Positions 1 through 11,429 of a DNA stretch of 64,000 nucleotides are shown one piece after another. The notes below the pieces were generated by a model. It searched no databases. It was given only the letters and a program-made list of their open reading frames with translations, and was not told the DNA's origin. Made by a program: the position numbers and the translations under genes. The number at the start of each line of letters is the position of its first letter. Positions within the stretch are counted from its first letter, which is position 1. This DNA comes from Cherax quadricarinatus (lineage: Eukaryota > Arthropoda > Malacostraca > Decapoda > Parastacidae), in NCBI RefSeq assembly GCF_038502225.1, contig NC_091372.1, positions 10,317,290 to 10,381,289 of the forward strand, given 5' to 3'.

Positions 1-816
1 AGTTTAGAAGAGGAACTGAAAAATCTGAAACAGCATAAAGAACTAAAGAACATTTTGGGATTGACATCAGAGACTGCTACCTCAGCCACAAATAAGGGGA
101 CTGTAGGGAAAGAAGGGGCACAACTGCATGGAGATGCTCTATCAGAGGAGACTGTAGCAAATGAAAGAGCTAAGCTTTATGTGGAGGCCCTAACAGACAA
201 CAACAGAGCCCAAGGAAAGCCGAGAAGGGAAAATGACAGGCCACTGAGCCCAAGTACATTAGCCAGTGAAACTGATGAAAGGAAAGCTGCAGTGGAGGAA
301 ACCAAATTAAATGAGGGGATACACAGGGATATGCAGTGGGAGAATGAAAGGGTGAGGTCAGTCTTTGTGTATGGGCTCCAGGAAGTCGAAGGGGAATCAT
401 ATGAAGCAAGAAAACAAGGGGAAAAAAAAGCAATTGAAAGCATCATGAAAGCAATAGGAGAAGACGATATGACCCAGCTGGAAAATTTTCGGAGAATAGG
501 GGGGTTTGTAAAAAAAAGAACCCGGCCAGTGAGAGTGACCTTCAAGGCAGAAGCGACTCGGACCAGGATACTGCAGGAGAAAGCACGATTAAGGGACATG
601 ACGGCATACAGGAGGGTGTATCTCGACCGCGACAGAACACAAGAAGAAAGGAAGAAACTGAGAGAGATGGTACAAAGGCGAAAGGAGGAAAGAGAGGGGA
701 TGGAGAAGACAGACAGGAGATCCCAGACCCAGGAAGAAGATCTAATACAGCCTCCCTCACAACTTTCTATAGAAGCCTCCCAACCAGGTCAACCCCAGTG
801 CAACCAAACACTCTAA
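1..816 (+). CDS. LINE family A ORF1 protein, 5' partial
   Basis: The frame is open from base 1 to a TAA at 814-816, so the true start lies to the left. The visible N-terminus is charged and rich in E, K and L (start of a coiled coil), followed by a low-complexity linker. From about codon 118 to 235 there is a conserved block with VFVYGLQEVEG, FRRIGG, RPVRVTF and YLDRDRTQEERKKLREM. This looks like the RRM-plus-C-terminal-domain type of LINE ORF1 protein, which binds element RNA and acts as a chaperone. No CCHC zinc knuckle is visible. The last 19 bases overlap the ORF2 frame. The domain assignment rests on motif resemblance only. Confidence 0.75.
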   Translation, partial: SLEEELKNLKQHKELKNILGLTSETATSATNKGTVGKEGAQLHGDALSEETVANERAKLYVEALTDNNRAQGKPRRENDRPLSPSTLASETDERKAAVEETKLNEGIHRDMQWENERVRSVFVYGLQEVEGESYEARKQGEKKAIESIMKAIGEDDMTQLENFRRIGGFVKKRTRPVRVTFKAEATRTRILQEKARLRDMTAYRRVYLDRDRTQEERKKLREMVQRRKEEREGMEKTDRRSQTQEEDLIQPPSQLSIEASQPGQPQCNQTL

Positions 817-3812
817 ATCAAAACACCCATGCCACATCCAATGCCCCCACCCACTACATTACAAACTTCACCCCCACAGCAACAACCCATAGTTCCGTAC
901 CAGGTCTCCCACTTCCCCAACCCCAATATACTTCCCAGACCACAGTCTTAGAAAAGAAGTTGAAGGTGTGGTATACAAATGCAGATGGAATAACAAACAA
1001 GTATGAGGAGTGGCACGAAAGAATCAAAGAGACATCCCCAGACATAATAGCACTCACAGAAACAAAACTCACCAGAATAATAACAGATTCAATCTTTCCA
1101 TCCGGATATCAAATCTTCAGGAAAGACAGAGGGAGGAGAGGGGGAGGAGGAGTTGCACTGCTCATTAAAAACCAGTGGGGTTTTGAGAAAATGGAAGGAA
1201 TGGATGGCATGGGCGAAAGGGACTACTTAGTAGGAACAATCCAGTCTGAGGGACATAAGGTGATAATTGCAGTAATGTACAACCCACCACAGAACTGCAG
1301 GAGGCCAAGAGAAGAATACGATGAGAGCAACAGAGCAATGATCAACACACTAGCCGAGGTGGCCAGGAGAGCACACATGGGGGGAGCAAAGTTACTAGTT
1401 ATGGGTGATTTCAATCACAAGGAGATTGACTGGGAAAACCTGGAGCCCCATGGGGGTCCCGAAACATGGAGAGCCAAGATGATGGATGTGGTACTGGAGA
1501 ACCTCATGCATCAACATGTTAGAGACACTACCAGAGAGAGAGGAGAGGATGAACCAGCAAGGTTGGACCTTGTATTCACCATGAGTAGTTCGGACATCGA
1601 GGGTATCATGTATGAAAGGCCCCTGGGAGCTAGTGATCATGTGGTTCTGTGCTTCGACTACATAGTTGAGCTCCAAGTGGAGAGAGTAGCAGGAATAGGC
1701 TGGGAAAAACCAAACTACAAAAGGGGGAACTACTCAGGCATGAGGAACTTCCTTCAAGACATTCAGTGGGAGAGGGAACTGACAGGAAAACCAGTACAAG
1801 AAATGATGGACTATGTAGCAACAAAATGCAAGGAGGCAGAGGAGAGGTTTGTTCCCAAGGGAAACAGAAATAATGGGAAGAACAGAACGAGTCCTTGGTT
1901 CACCCAAAGGTGTAGGGAGGCAAAAACTAGGTGTAATAGAGAATGGAAAAGGTACAGAAGACAGAGAACTCAGGAAAATAAAGAAATCAGCCGAAGAGCC
2001 AGAAACGAATATGCACAGATAAGAAGGGAGGCTCAGAGACAATATGAAAATGACATAGCATCAAAAGTAAAGACTGACCCGAAGCTGTTGTACAGCCACA
2101 TCAGGAGGAAAACAACAGTCAAGGACCAGGTAATCAGACTGAGGAAGGGTGATGGGGAATTCACAAGAAACGACCGAGAGGTATGTCAGGAGCTCAACAC
2201 AAGATTTAAAGAGGTATTTACAGTGGAAACCAGTAGGACTCCAAGAAATCAGAACAGGGGGGCACACCAGCAAGTGCTGGATGAGGTACATATAACCAAG
2301 GAGGAGGTGAAGAAGCTGCTATGCGAACTTGACACCTCAAAGGCGGTGGGACCAGACAACATCTCTCCATGGGTCCTTAAAGAGGGAGCAGAGATATTGT
2401 GTGAGCCATTAACAAAGATCTTCAACACATCATTTGAAACTGGGCAACTCCCTGAGGTATGGAAAATGGCAAATGTAGTCCCAATTTTTAAAAAGGGAGA
2501 CAGACATGAGGCACTAAACTACAGACCTGTATCTCTAACGTGTATAGTATGCAAGGTCATGGAGAAGATCATCAGGAGGAGAGTGGTGGGGCACCTGGAA
2601 AGAAACAAGTGTATAATTGACAACCAGCACGGTTTCAGGGAAGGAAAATCCTGTGTCACAAACCTACTAGAGTTTTATGACAAGGTGACAGAAGTAAGAC
2701 AAGAGAGAGAGGGGTGGATCGACTGCGTATTTTTGGACTGCAAGAAGGCTTTCGACACAGTTCCTCACAAGAGGTTACTGCAAAAGCTAGAGGACCAGGC
2801 ACACATAACAGGAAAGGCACTGCAATGGATCAGAGAATATCTGACAGGGAGGAAACAACGAGTCATGGTACGCGACGAGGTGTCAGAGTGGGCGCCTGTG
2901 ACAAGCGGGGTTCCACAGGGGTCAGTCCTAGGACCTGTGCTGTTCTTGGTATACGTGAACGACATAACGGAAGGGATAGACTCAGAAGTGTCCTTGTTTG
3001 CAGACGATGTGAAGTTAATGAGAAGAATCGAATCGGACGAGGATCAGGCAGGACTACAAAGAGATCTGGACAGGCTACAAGCCTGGTCCAGCAACTGGCT
3101 CCTAGAATTTAACCCTGCCAAATGCAAAGTCATGAAGATTGGGGAAGGGCAAAGAAGACCGCAGACACAATATAGTTTAGATGGCCAAAGACTGCAAACC
3201 TCACTAAAGGAAAAAGATCTGGGGGTGAGTATAACACCGAGCATATCTCCTGAGGCGCACATCAATCAGATAACTGCTGCAGCATACGGGCGCCTGGCAA
3301 ACCTACGGATAGCGTTCCGATACCTCAGTAAGGATTCGTTTAAGACTCTGTACACCATCTACGTCAGGCCCATACTGGAGTATGCAGCACCAGTTTGGAA
3401 TCCACACCTAGTCAAGCACGTCAAGAAATTAGAGAAAGTGCAAAGGTTTGCAACAAGACTAGTCCCAGAGCTACGGGGATTGTCCTATGAAGAAAGGTTG
3501 AGGGAAATCGGCCTGACGACACTGGAGGCCAGGAGGGTCAGGGGAGACATGATAACGACATATAAAATACTGCGCGGAATAGACGAGGTGGACAAAGACG
3601 GGATGTTCCGGAGATGGGACACAGACACAAGAGGTCACAATTGGAAGTTGAAGACTCAGATGAATCAAAGGGATGTTAGGAAGTATTTCTTCAGTCATAG
3701 AGTAGTCAGGCCATGGAATAGCCTAGAAAGTGATGTGGTGGAGGCAGGAACCATACATAGTTTTAAGGCGAGGTATGATAGAGCTCATGGGGCAGGGAGA
3801 GAGAGGACCTAG
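798..3812 (+). CDS. LINE family A ORF2 polyprotein: endonuclease and reverse transcriptase
   Basis: An apurinic-like endonuclease starts near codon 57: YTNADG (N61), TETK (E88), MGDFNH, LDLVFTM and ASDH are all present. A reverse transcriptase follows: VVPIFKKGD, NYRPVSLT, the motif A aspartate D647 in [20 protein letters not shown], and the FADD catalytic pair D736/D737. The C-terminal region has the CR1-group RGDMITTYKIL and FFSHRVVRPWNSLE blocks. The enzyme nicks the target and primes reverse transcription there. The listed first codon is GTG. The first in-frame ATG is at 1191 (codon 132), already past the endonuclease glutamate, so an ordinary AUG start cannot make an intact enzyme. The ORF2 frame also remains open upstream inside ORF1 at least back to about 480. 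Termination-reinitiation, a -1 shift or a lost start codon would all explain this. Confidence 0.9.
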   Translation: MQPNTLNQNTHATSNAPTHYITNFTPTATTHSSVPGLPLPQPQYTSQTTVLEKKLKVWYTNADGITNKYEEWHERIKETSPDIIALTETKLTRIITDSIFPSGYQIFRKDRGRRGGGGVALLIKNQWGFEKMEGMDGMGERDYLVGTIQSEGHKVIIAVMYNPPQNCRRPREEYDESNRAMINTLAEVARRAHMGGAKLLVMGDFNHKEIDWENLEPHGGPETWRAKMMDVVLENLMHQHVRDTTRERGEDEPARLDLVFTMSSSDIEGIMYERPLGASDHVVLCFDYIVELQVERVAGIGWEKPNYKRGNYSGMRNFLQDIQWERELTGKPVQEMMDYVATKCKEAEERFVPKGNRNNGKNRTSPWFTQRCREAKTRCNREWKRYRRQRTQENKEISRRARNEYAQIRREAQRQYENDIASKVKTDPKLLYSHIRRKTTVKDQVIRLRKGDGEFTRNDREVCQELNTRFKEVFTVETSRTPRNQNRGAHQQVLDEVHITKEEVKKLLCELDTSKAVGPDNISPWVLKEGAEILCEPLTKIFNTSFETGQLPEVWKMANVVPIFKKGDRHEALNYRPVSLTCIVCKVMEKIIRRRVVGHLERNKCIIDNQHGFREGKSCVTNLLEFYDKVTEVRQEREGWIDCVFLDCKKAFDTVPHKRLLQKLEDQAHITGKALQWIREYLTGRKQRVMVRDEVSEWAPVTSGVPQGSVLGPVLFLVYVNDITEGIDSEVSLFADDVKLMRRIESDEDQAGLQRDLDRLQAWSSNWLLEFNPAKCKVMKIGEGQRRPQTQYSLDGQRLQTSLKEKDLGVSITPSISPEAHINQITAAAYGRLANLRIAFRYLSKDSFKTLYTIYVRPILEYAAPVWNPHLVKHVKKLEKVQRFATRLVPELRGLSYEERLREIGLTTLEARRVRGDMITTYKILRGIDEVDKDGMFRRWDTDTRGHNWKLKTQMNQRDVRKYFFSHRVVRPWNSLESDVVEAGTIHSFKARYDRAHGAGRERT

Positions 3813-3890
3813 TAGCAATCAGCGAAGAGGCGGGGCCAGGAGCTGTGACTCGACCCCTGCAACCACAAATAGGTGAGTACACACACACAG

Positions 3891-4690
3891 CAACTGGCTC
3901 CTTGAGTTTAACCCTGCCAAATGCAAAGTCATGAAGATTGGGGAAGAGCAAAGAAGACCGCAGACACAATATAGTTTAGATGGCCAAAGACTGCAAACTT
4001 CACTCAAGGAAAAAGATCTGGGGGTGAGTATATCACCGAGCATATCTCCTGAGGCGCACATCAATCAGATAACTGCTGCAGCATACGGGCGCCTGGCAAA
4101 CCTACGGATAGCGTTCCGATACCTCAGTAGGATTCGTTCAAGACTCTGTATACCATCTACGTCAGGCCCATACTGGAGTATGCAGCACCAGTTTGGAATC
4201 CACACCTAGTCAAGCACGTCAAGAAATTAGAGAAAGTGCAAAGGTTTGCAACAAGACTAGTCCCAGGGCTACGGGGATTGTCCTACGAAGAAAGGTTGAG
4301 GGAAATCGGCCTGACGACACTGGAGGACAGGAGGGTCAGGGGAGACATGATAACGACATATAAGATACTGCGCGGAATAGACAAGGTGGACAAAGACAGG
4401 ATGTTCCAGAGATGGGACACAGACACAAGAGGTCACAATTGGAAGTTGAAGACTCAGATGAATCAAAGGGATGTTGGGAAGTATTTCTTCAGTCATAGAG
4501 TAGTCAGGCCGTGGAATAGCCTAGAAAGCGACGTAGTGGAGGCGGGAACCATACACAGTTTTAAGGCGAGGTATGATAAAGCTCATGGGGCAGGGAGAGA
4601 GAGGACCTAGTAGCAATCAGTGAAGAGGCGGGGCCAGGAGCTATGAATCGACCCCTGCAACCACAAATAGGTGAGTACGCACACACCAAG
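3891..4690 (+). pseudogene. 5'-truncated LINE family A copy joined head-to-tail to the first
   Basis: Immediately after the AC tail of the upstream copy the sequence restarts at GCAACTGGCTCCTTGAG, matching 3088-3105 of ORF2, and runs colinearly to the same 3' end and AC tail (about 4690). It covers only the last quarter of ORF2 and has no polymerase motifs. A one-base deletion near 4128 (AGTAGGATTC against AGTAAGGATTC in the upstream copy) shifts the frame, splitting the remnant into readable parts at 3931-4209 and 4236-4610. Otherwise it is very similar to the upstream copy. Confidence 0.88.
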
Positions 4691-4740
4691 AGTGGTGCCA
4701 CCAATTTTTGCCAAATATTTATATCTATAGTCCTGGAGAA

Positions 4741-6904
4741 TCACAGTCCCAGGAGATCATCCTCGTCCTGAGACACAGTCCCAGGACATCATCCTCGTCT
4801 TGAGACACAGTCCCAGGACATCATCCTCGTCCTGAGACACAGTCCCAGGACATCATCCTCGTCCTGAGACACAGTCCCAGGACATCATCCTCGTCCTGAG
4901 ACACAGTCCCAGGACATCATCCTCGTCCTGAGACACAGTCCCAGGACATCATCCTCGTCCTGAGACACAGTCCCAGGACATCATCCTCGTCCTGAGACAC
5001 AGTCCCAGGACATCATCCTCGTCCTGAGACACAGTCCCAGGACATCATCCTCGTCCTGAGACACAGTCCCAGGACATCATCCTCGTCCTGAGACACAGTC
5101 CCAGGACATCATCCTCGTCTTGAGACACAGTCCCAGGACATCATCCTCGTCCTGAGACACAGTCCCAGGACATCATCCTCGTCCTGAGACACAGTCCCAG
5201 GACATCATCCTCGTCCTGAGACACAGTCCCAGGACATCATCCTCATCCTGAGACAGAGTCCCAGGACATCATCCTCGTCCTGAGACACAGTCCCAGGACA
5301 TCATCCTCGTCCTGAGACACAGTCCCAGGACATCATCCTCGTCCTGAGACACAGTCCCAGGACATCATCCTCATCCTGAGACACAGTCCCAGGACATCAT
5401 CCTCGTCCTGAGACACAGTCCCAGGACATCATCCTCGTCCTGAGACACAGTCCCAGGACATCATCCTCATCCTGAGACACAGTCCCAGGACATCATCCTC
5501 GTCCTGAGACACAGTCCCAGGACATCATCCTCATCCCAGGACATCATCCTCATCCTGAGACACAGTCCCAGGACATCATCCTCGTCCTGAGACACAGTCC
5601 CAGGACATCATCCTCGTCCTGAGACACAGTCCCAGGACATCATCCTCGTCCTGAGACACAGTCCCAGGACATCATCCTCATCCTGAGACACAGTCCCAGG
5701 ACATCATCCTCGTCCTGAGACACAGTCCCAGGACATCATCCTCGTCCTGAGACACAGTCCCAGGACATCATCCTCGTCCTGAGACACAGTCCCAGGACAT
5801 CATCCTCGTCCTGAGACACAGTCCCAGGACATCATCCTCGTCCTGAGACACAGTCCCAGGACATCATCCTCGTCTTGAGACACAGTCCCAGGACATCATC
5901 CTCGTCCTGAGACACAGTCCCAGGACATCATCCTCGTCCTGAGACACAGTCCCAGGACATCATCCTCGTCCTGAGACACAGTCCCAGGACATCATCCTCA
6001 TCCTGAGACACAGTCCCAGGACATCATCCTCGTCCTGAGACACAGTCCCAGGACATCATCCTCGTCCTGAGACACAGTCCCAGGACATCATCCTCGTCCT
6101 GAGACACAGTCCCAGGACATCATCCTCGTCCTGAGACACAGTCCCAGGACATCATCCTCGCCCTGAGACACAGTCCCAGGACATCATCCTCGTCCTGAGA
6201 CACAGTCCCAGGACATCATCCTCATCCTGAGACACAGTCCCAGGACATCATCCTCGTCCTGAGACACAGTCCCAGGACATCATCCTCGTCCTGAGACACA
6301 GTCCCAGGACATCATCCTCGTCCTGAGACACAGTCCCAGGACATCATCCTCGTCCTGAGACACAGTCCCAGGACATCACCCTCATCCTGAGACACAGTCC
6401 CAGGACATCATCCTCGTCCTGAGACACAGTCCCAGGACATCATCCTCGTCCTGAGACACAGTCCCAGGACATCATCCTCGTCTTGAGACACAGTCCCAAG
6501 ACATCATCCTCGTCCTGAGACACCGTCCCAGGACATCCTCGTCCTGAGACACAGTCCCAGGACATCATCCTCGTCCTGAGACACAGTCCCAGGACGTCAT
6601 CCTCGTCCTGAGACACAGTCCCAGGACATCATCCTCGTCCTGAGAAACAGTCCCAGGACATCATCCTCGTCCTGAGACACAGTCCCAGGACATCATCCTC
6701 GTCCTGAGACACAGTCCCAGGACATCATCCTCATCCTGAGACACAGTCCCAAGACATCATCCTCGTCCTGAGACACAGTCCCAGGACATCATCCTCGTCC
6801 TGAGACACAGTCCCAGGGCATCATCCTCGTCCTGAGACACAGTCCCAGGACATCATCCTCGTCCTGAGACACAGTCCCAAGACATCATCCTCGTCCTGAG
6901 ACAC
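4741..6904. repeat. 32-bp tandem array, about 67 copies
   Basis: Direct repeat containing CCCAGGACATCATCCTCGTC followed by CTGAGACACAGT. Variation is mostly CTCGTC/CTCATC. One monomer near 5521-5550 and another near 6530 are shortened. The 50 bases to the left (4691-4740) are AT-rich and unremarkable. Bases 6905-6957 to the right are a short unique spacer. There are no interspersed unique spacers, so this is a minisatellite and not a CRISPR array. Confidence 0.97.
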
Positions 6905-6957
6905 TAAACCTAACTTATACAAGACTGCAGAAGCAGATCACTGAATATACTCATAAG

Positions 6958-9900
6958 AACGCCCAGGTACCTACTTACTGCTAAGTGAAGAGTGACAACA
7001 GGTGTAAGGTGCCTAACGCCCAGGTACCTACTTACTGCTAAGTGAAGAGTGACAACAGGTGTAAGGTGCCTAACGCCCAGGTACCTACTTACTTCTAGGT
7101 GAAGAGTGACAACAGGTGTAAGGTGCCTAACGCCCAGGTACCTACTTACTGCTAAGTCAAGAGTGGCAACAGGTGTAAGGTGCCTAACGCCCAGGTACCT
7201 ACTTACTGCTAAGTGAAAAGTGGCAACAGGTGTAAGGTGCCTAACGCCCAGGTACCTACTTACTGCTAAGTGAAGAGTGACAACAGGTGTAAGGTGCCTA
7301 ACGCCCAGGTACCTACTTACTGCTAAGTGAAGAGTGACAACAGGTGTAAGGTGCCTAACGCCCAGGTACCTACTTACTGCTAAGTGAAGAGTGACTACAG
7401 GTGTAAGGTGCCTAACGCCCAGGTACCTACTTACTGCTAAGTGAAGAGTGACTACAGGTGTAAGGTGCCTAACGCCCAGATACCTACTTACTGCTAAGTG
7501 AAGAGTGACAACAGGTGTAAGGTGCCTAACGCCCAGGTACCTACTTACTGCTAAGTGAAGAGTGACAACAGGTGTAAGGTGCCTAACGCCCAGGTACCTA
7601 CTTACTAAGTGAAGAGTGACTACAGGTGTAAGGTGCCTAACGCCCAGATACCTACTTACTGCTAAGTGAAGAGTGACAACAGGTGTAAGGTGCCTAACGC
7701 CCAGGTACCTACTTACTGCTAAGTGAAGAGTGACAACAGGTGTAAGGTGCCTAACGCCCAGGTTCCTACTTACTGCTAAGTGAAGAGTGACAACAGGTGT
7801 AAGGTGCCTAACGCCCAGGTACCTACTTACTGCTAAGTGAAGAGTGACTACAGGTGTAAGGTGCCTAACGCCCAGGTACCTACTTACTGCTAAGTGAAGA
7901 GTGACAACAGGTGTAAGGTGCCTAACGCCCAGGTACCTACTTACTGTTAAGTGAAGAGTGGCAACAGGTGTAAGGTGCCTAACGCCCAGGTACCTACTTA
8001 CTGCTAAGTGAAGAGTGACAACAGGTGTAAGGTGCCTAACGCCCAGGTACCTACTTACTGCTAAGTGAAGAGTGGCAACAGGTGTAAGGTGCCTAACGCC
8101 TAGGTACCTACTTACTGCTAAGTGAAGAGTGACAACAGGTGTAAGGTGCCTAACGCCCAGGTACCTACTTACTGCTAAGTGAAGAGTGACAACAGGTGTA
8201 AGGTGCCTAACGCCCAGGTACCTACTTACTGCTAAGTGAAGAGTGACAACAGGTGTAAGGTGCCTAACGCCCAGGTACCTACTTACTGCTAGGTGAAGAG
8301 TGACAACAGGTGTAAGGTGCCTAACGCCCAGGTACCTACTTACTGCTAGGTGAAGTGACAACAGGTGTAAGGTGCCTAACGCCCAGGTACCTACTTACTG
8401 CTAAGTGAAAAGTGGCAACAGGTGTAAGGTGCCTAACGCCCAGGTACCTACTTACTGCTAAGTGAAGAGTGACAACAGGTGTAAGGTGCCTAAAGCCCAG
8501 GTACCTACTTACTGCTAAGTGAAGAGTGACAACAGGTGTAAGGTGCCTAACGCCCAGGTACCTACTTACTGCTAAGTGAAGAGTGGCAACAGGTTTAAGG
8601 TGCCTAACGCCCAGGTACCTACTTACTGCTAAGTGAAGAGTGGCAACAGGTGTAAGGTGCCTAACGCCCAGGTACCTACTTACTGCTAAGTGAAGAGTGA
8701 CAACAGGTGTAAGGTGCCTAACGCCCAGGTACCTACTTACTGCTAAGTGAAGAGTGACAACAGGTGTAAGGTGCCTAACGCCCAGGTACCTACTTACTGC
8801 TAAGTGAAGAGTGACAACAGGTGTAAGGTGCCTAACGCCCAGGTACCTACTTACTGCTAAGTGAAGAGTGACAACAGGTGTAAGGTGCCTAACGCCCAGG
8901 TTCCTACTTACTGCTAAGTGAAGAGTGACAACAGGTGTAAGGTGCCTAACGCCCAGGTACCTACTTACTGCTAAGTGAAGAGTGACAACAGGTGTAAGGT
9001 GCCTAACGCCCAGGTACCTACTTACTGCTAAGTGAAGAGTGACTACAGGTGTAAGGTGCCTAACGCCCAGGTACCTACTTACTGCTAAGTGAAGAGTGTC
9101 AACAGGTGTAAGGTGCCTAACGCCCAGGTACCTACTTACTGCTAAGTGAAGAGTGTCAACAGGTGTAAGGTGCCTAACGCCCAGGTGCCTACTTACTGCT
9201 AAGTGAAGAGTGACAACAGGTGTAAGGTGCCTAACGCCCAGGTCCCTACTTACTGCTAAGTGAAGAGTGGCAACAGGTGTAAGGCGCCCAACGCCCAGGA
9301 ACCTCCTTACTGCTAAGTGAAGAGTGGCAACAGGTGTAAGGTGCCTAACGCCCAGGTGCCTACTTACTGCTAAGTGAAGAGTGACAACAGGTGTAAGGTG
9401 CCTAACGCCCAGGTACCTACTTACTGCTAAGTGAAGAGTGACAACAGGTGTAAGGTGCCTAAAGCCCAGGTACCTACTTACTGCTAAGTGAAGAGTGACA
9501 ACAGGTGTTAGGTGCCTAACGCCCAGGTACCTACTTACTGCTAAGTGAAGAGTGACAACAGGTGTAAGGTGCCTAACGCCCAGGTACCTACTTACTGCTA
9601 AGTGAAGAGTGACAACAGGTGTAAGGTGCCTAACGCCCAGGTACCTACTTACTGCTAAGTGAAGAGTGACAACAGGTGTAAGGTGCCTAACTCCCAGGTT
9701 CCTACTTACTGCTAAGTGAAGAGTGACAACAGGTGTAAGGTGCCTAACGCCCAGGTACCTACTTACTGCTAAGTGAAGAGTGACAACAGGTGTAAGGTGC
9801 CTAACGCCCAGGTACCTACTTACTGCTAAGTGAAGAGTGACAACAGGTGTAAGGTGCCTAACGCCCAGGTACCTACTTACTGCTAAGTGAAGAGTGGCAA

Positions 9901-11259
9901 CAGGTGTAAGGTGCCTAACGCCCAGGTGCCTACTTACTGCTAAGTGAAGAGTGACAACAGGTGTAAGGTGCCTAACGCCCAGGTACCTACTTACTGCTAA
10001 GTGAAGAGTGGCAACAGGTGTAAGGTGCCTAACGCCCAGGTACCTACTTACTGCTAAGTGAAGAGTGGCAACAGGTGTAAGGTGCCTAACGCCCAGGTGC
10101 CTACTTACTGCTAAGTGAAGAGTGACAACAGGTGTAAGGTGCCTAACGCCCAGGTACCTACTTACTGCTAAGTGAAGAGTGTCAACAGGTGTAAGGTGCC
10201 TAAAGCCCAGGTACCTACTTACTGCTAAGTGAAGAGTGAGAACAGGTGTAAGGTGCCTAACGCCCAGGTACCTACTTACTGCTAAGTGAAGAGTGGCAAC
10301 AGGTTTAAGGTGCCTAACGCCCAGGTACCTACTTACTGCTAAGTGAAGAGTGGCAACAGGTGTAAGGTGCCTAACGCCCAGGTACCTACTTACTGCTAAG
10401 TGAAGAGTGACAACAGGTGTAAGGTGCCTAACGCCCAGGTACCTACTTACTGCTAAGTGAAGAGTGACAACAGGTGTAAGGTGCCTAACGCCCAGGTACC
10501 TACTTACTGCTAAGTGAAGAGTGACAACAGGTGTAAGGTGCCTAACGCCCAGGTACCTACTTACTGCTAAGTGAAGAGTGACAACAGGTGTAAGGTGCCT
10601 AACGCCCAGGTTCCTACTTACTGCTAAGTGAAGAGTGACAACAGGTGTAAGGTGCCTAACGCCCAGGTACCTACTTACTGCTAAGTGAAGAGTGACAACA
10701 GGTGTAAGGTGCCTAACGCCCAGGTACCTACTTACTGCTAAGTGAAGAGTGACTACAGGTGTAAGGTGCCTAACGCCCAGGTACCTACTTACTGCTAAGT
10801 GAAGAGTGGCAACAGGTGTAAGGTGCCTAACGCCCAGGTACCTACTTACTGCTAAGTGAAGAGTGGCAACAGGTGTAAGGTGCCTAACGCCCAGGTGCCT
10901 ACTTACTGCTAAGTGAAGAGTGACAACAGGTGTAAGGTGCCTAACGCCCAGGTACCTACTTACTGCTAAGTGAAGAGTGGCAACAGGTGTAAGGTGCCTA
11001 ACGCCCAGGTACCTACTTACTGCTAAGTGAAGAGTGGCAACAGGTGTAAGGTGCCTAACGCCCAGGTGCCTACTTACTGCTAAGTGAAGAGTGACAACAG
11101 GTGTAAGGTGCCTAACGCCCAGGTACCTACTTACTGCTAAGTGAAGAGTGACAACAGGTGTAAGGTGCCTAAAGCCCAGGTACCTACTTACTGCTAAGTG
11201 AAGAGTGACAACAGGTGTAAGGTGCCTAACGCCCAGGTACCTACTTACTGCTAAATGAA
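6958..11259. repeat. 57-bp tandem array derived from a SINE body, about 75 copies
   Basis: The monomer contains CAGGTACCTACTTACTGCTA and most copies carry a GGTACC (KpnI) site. Because 57 is divisible by three the minus strand reads as long 19-residue repeats, interrupted once near 8350 by a shortened unit; this is not a gene. The reverse complement, GCAGTAAGTAGGTACCTGGG, is exactly the body of the SINE copy at 44640-45085. The last monomer runs into a tRNA-like head at 11260-11370 on the minus strand, so the array appears to have grown inside a SINE. Variant positions such as GACAAC/GGCAAC/GACTAC recur in the same order along the array, suggesting higher-order blocks. Confidence 0.95.
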
Positions 11260-11370
11260 CAGAGACATCAGGTGTCAGAAAACACGCCCAACGTTTCCAC
11301 CCGTGCCGGGGATCGAACTGCGGCCCCTCAGTGTGAGAGATGAGACCGCTACCAACTGAGCCACGAGTAA
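11260..11370 (-). mobile_element. tRNA-derived SINE head at the edge of the 57-bp array
   Basis: On the minus strand this reads GTGGCTCAGTTGGTAGCGG (A-box-like), then CAGTTCGATCCCCGGCAC (B-box-like), then GGTGGAAACGTTGGGCGTG, and passes directly into the first 57-bp monomer. This order matches the SINE at 44640. Divergence in the anticodon arm and the continuing SINE body argue against a functional tRNA gene. Confidence 0.8.
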
Positions 11371-11429
11371 CTGCAGCGAAGTCAGGCTTATAGTGTGGGG
11401 TCATCAGCAGTGTCAATTAATATTAATTA

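Larger units (their letters stand above)
1..3890 (+). mobile_element. Non-LTR retrotransposon, family A (CR1/Jockey group), nearly complete copy
   Basis: LINE with two overlapping ORFs, a short 3' UTR (3813-3878) and a simple AC tail starting with GGTGAGTACACAC. The left end is cut by the window edge inside ORF1. The same 3' end, GGTTGCAGGGGTCGATTC on the opposite strand, recurs at about 14160-14230 and 15880-15960, which defines the family boundary without a database. ORF2 is free of stops over 1004 codons, so this copy may be young. The clade within CR1/Jockey is not resolved. Confidence 0.88.

Noticed and set aside
4741..6904. CRISPR array, because of 32-bp regular repeats
   Set aside because: There are no unique spacers, no cas genes, and the context is eukaryotic.
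11260..11370. Functional tRNA gene
   Set aside because: The A and B boxes are present, but the cloverleaf is degraded and the SINE body continues downstream; the same holds at 44640.
6910..11416. Two very long minus-strand reading frames of a 19-residue repeat
   Set aside because: They follow from a 57-bp period divisible by three with no stop in one phase; the DNA is a SINE-derived satellite.
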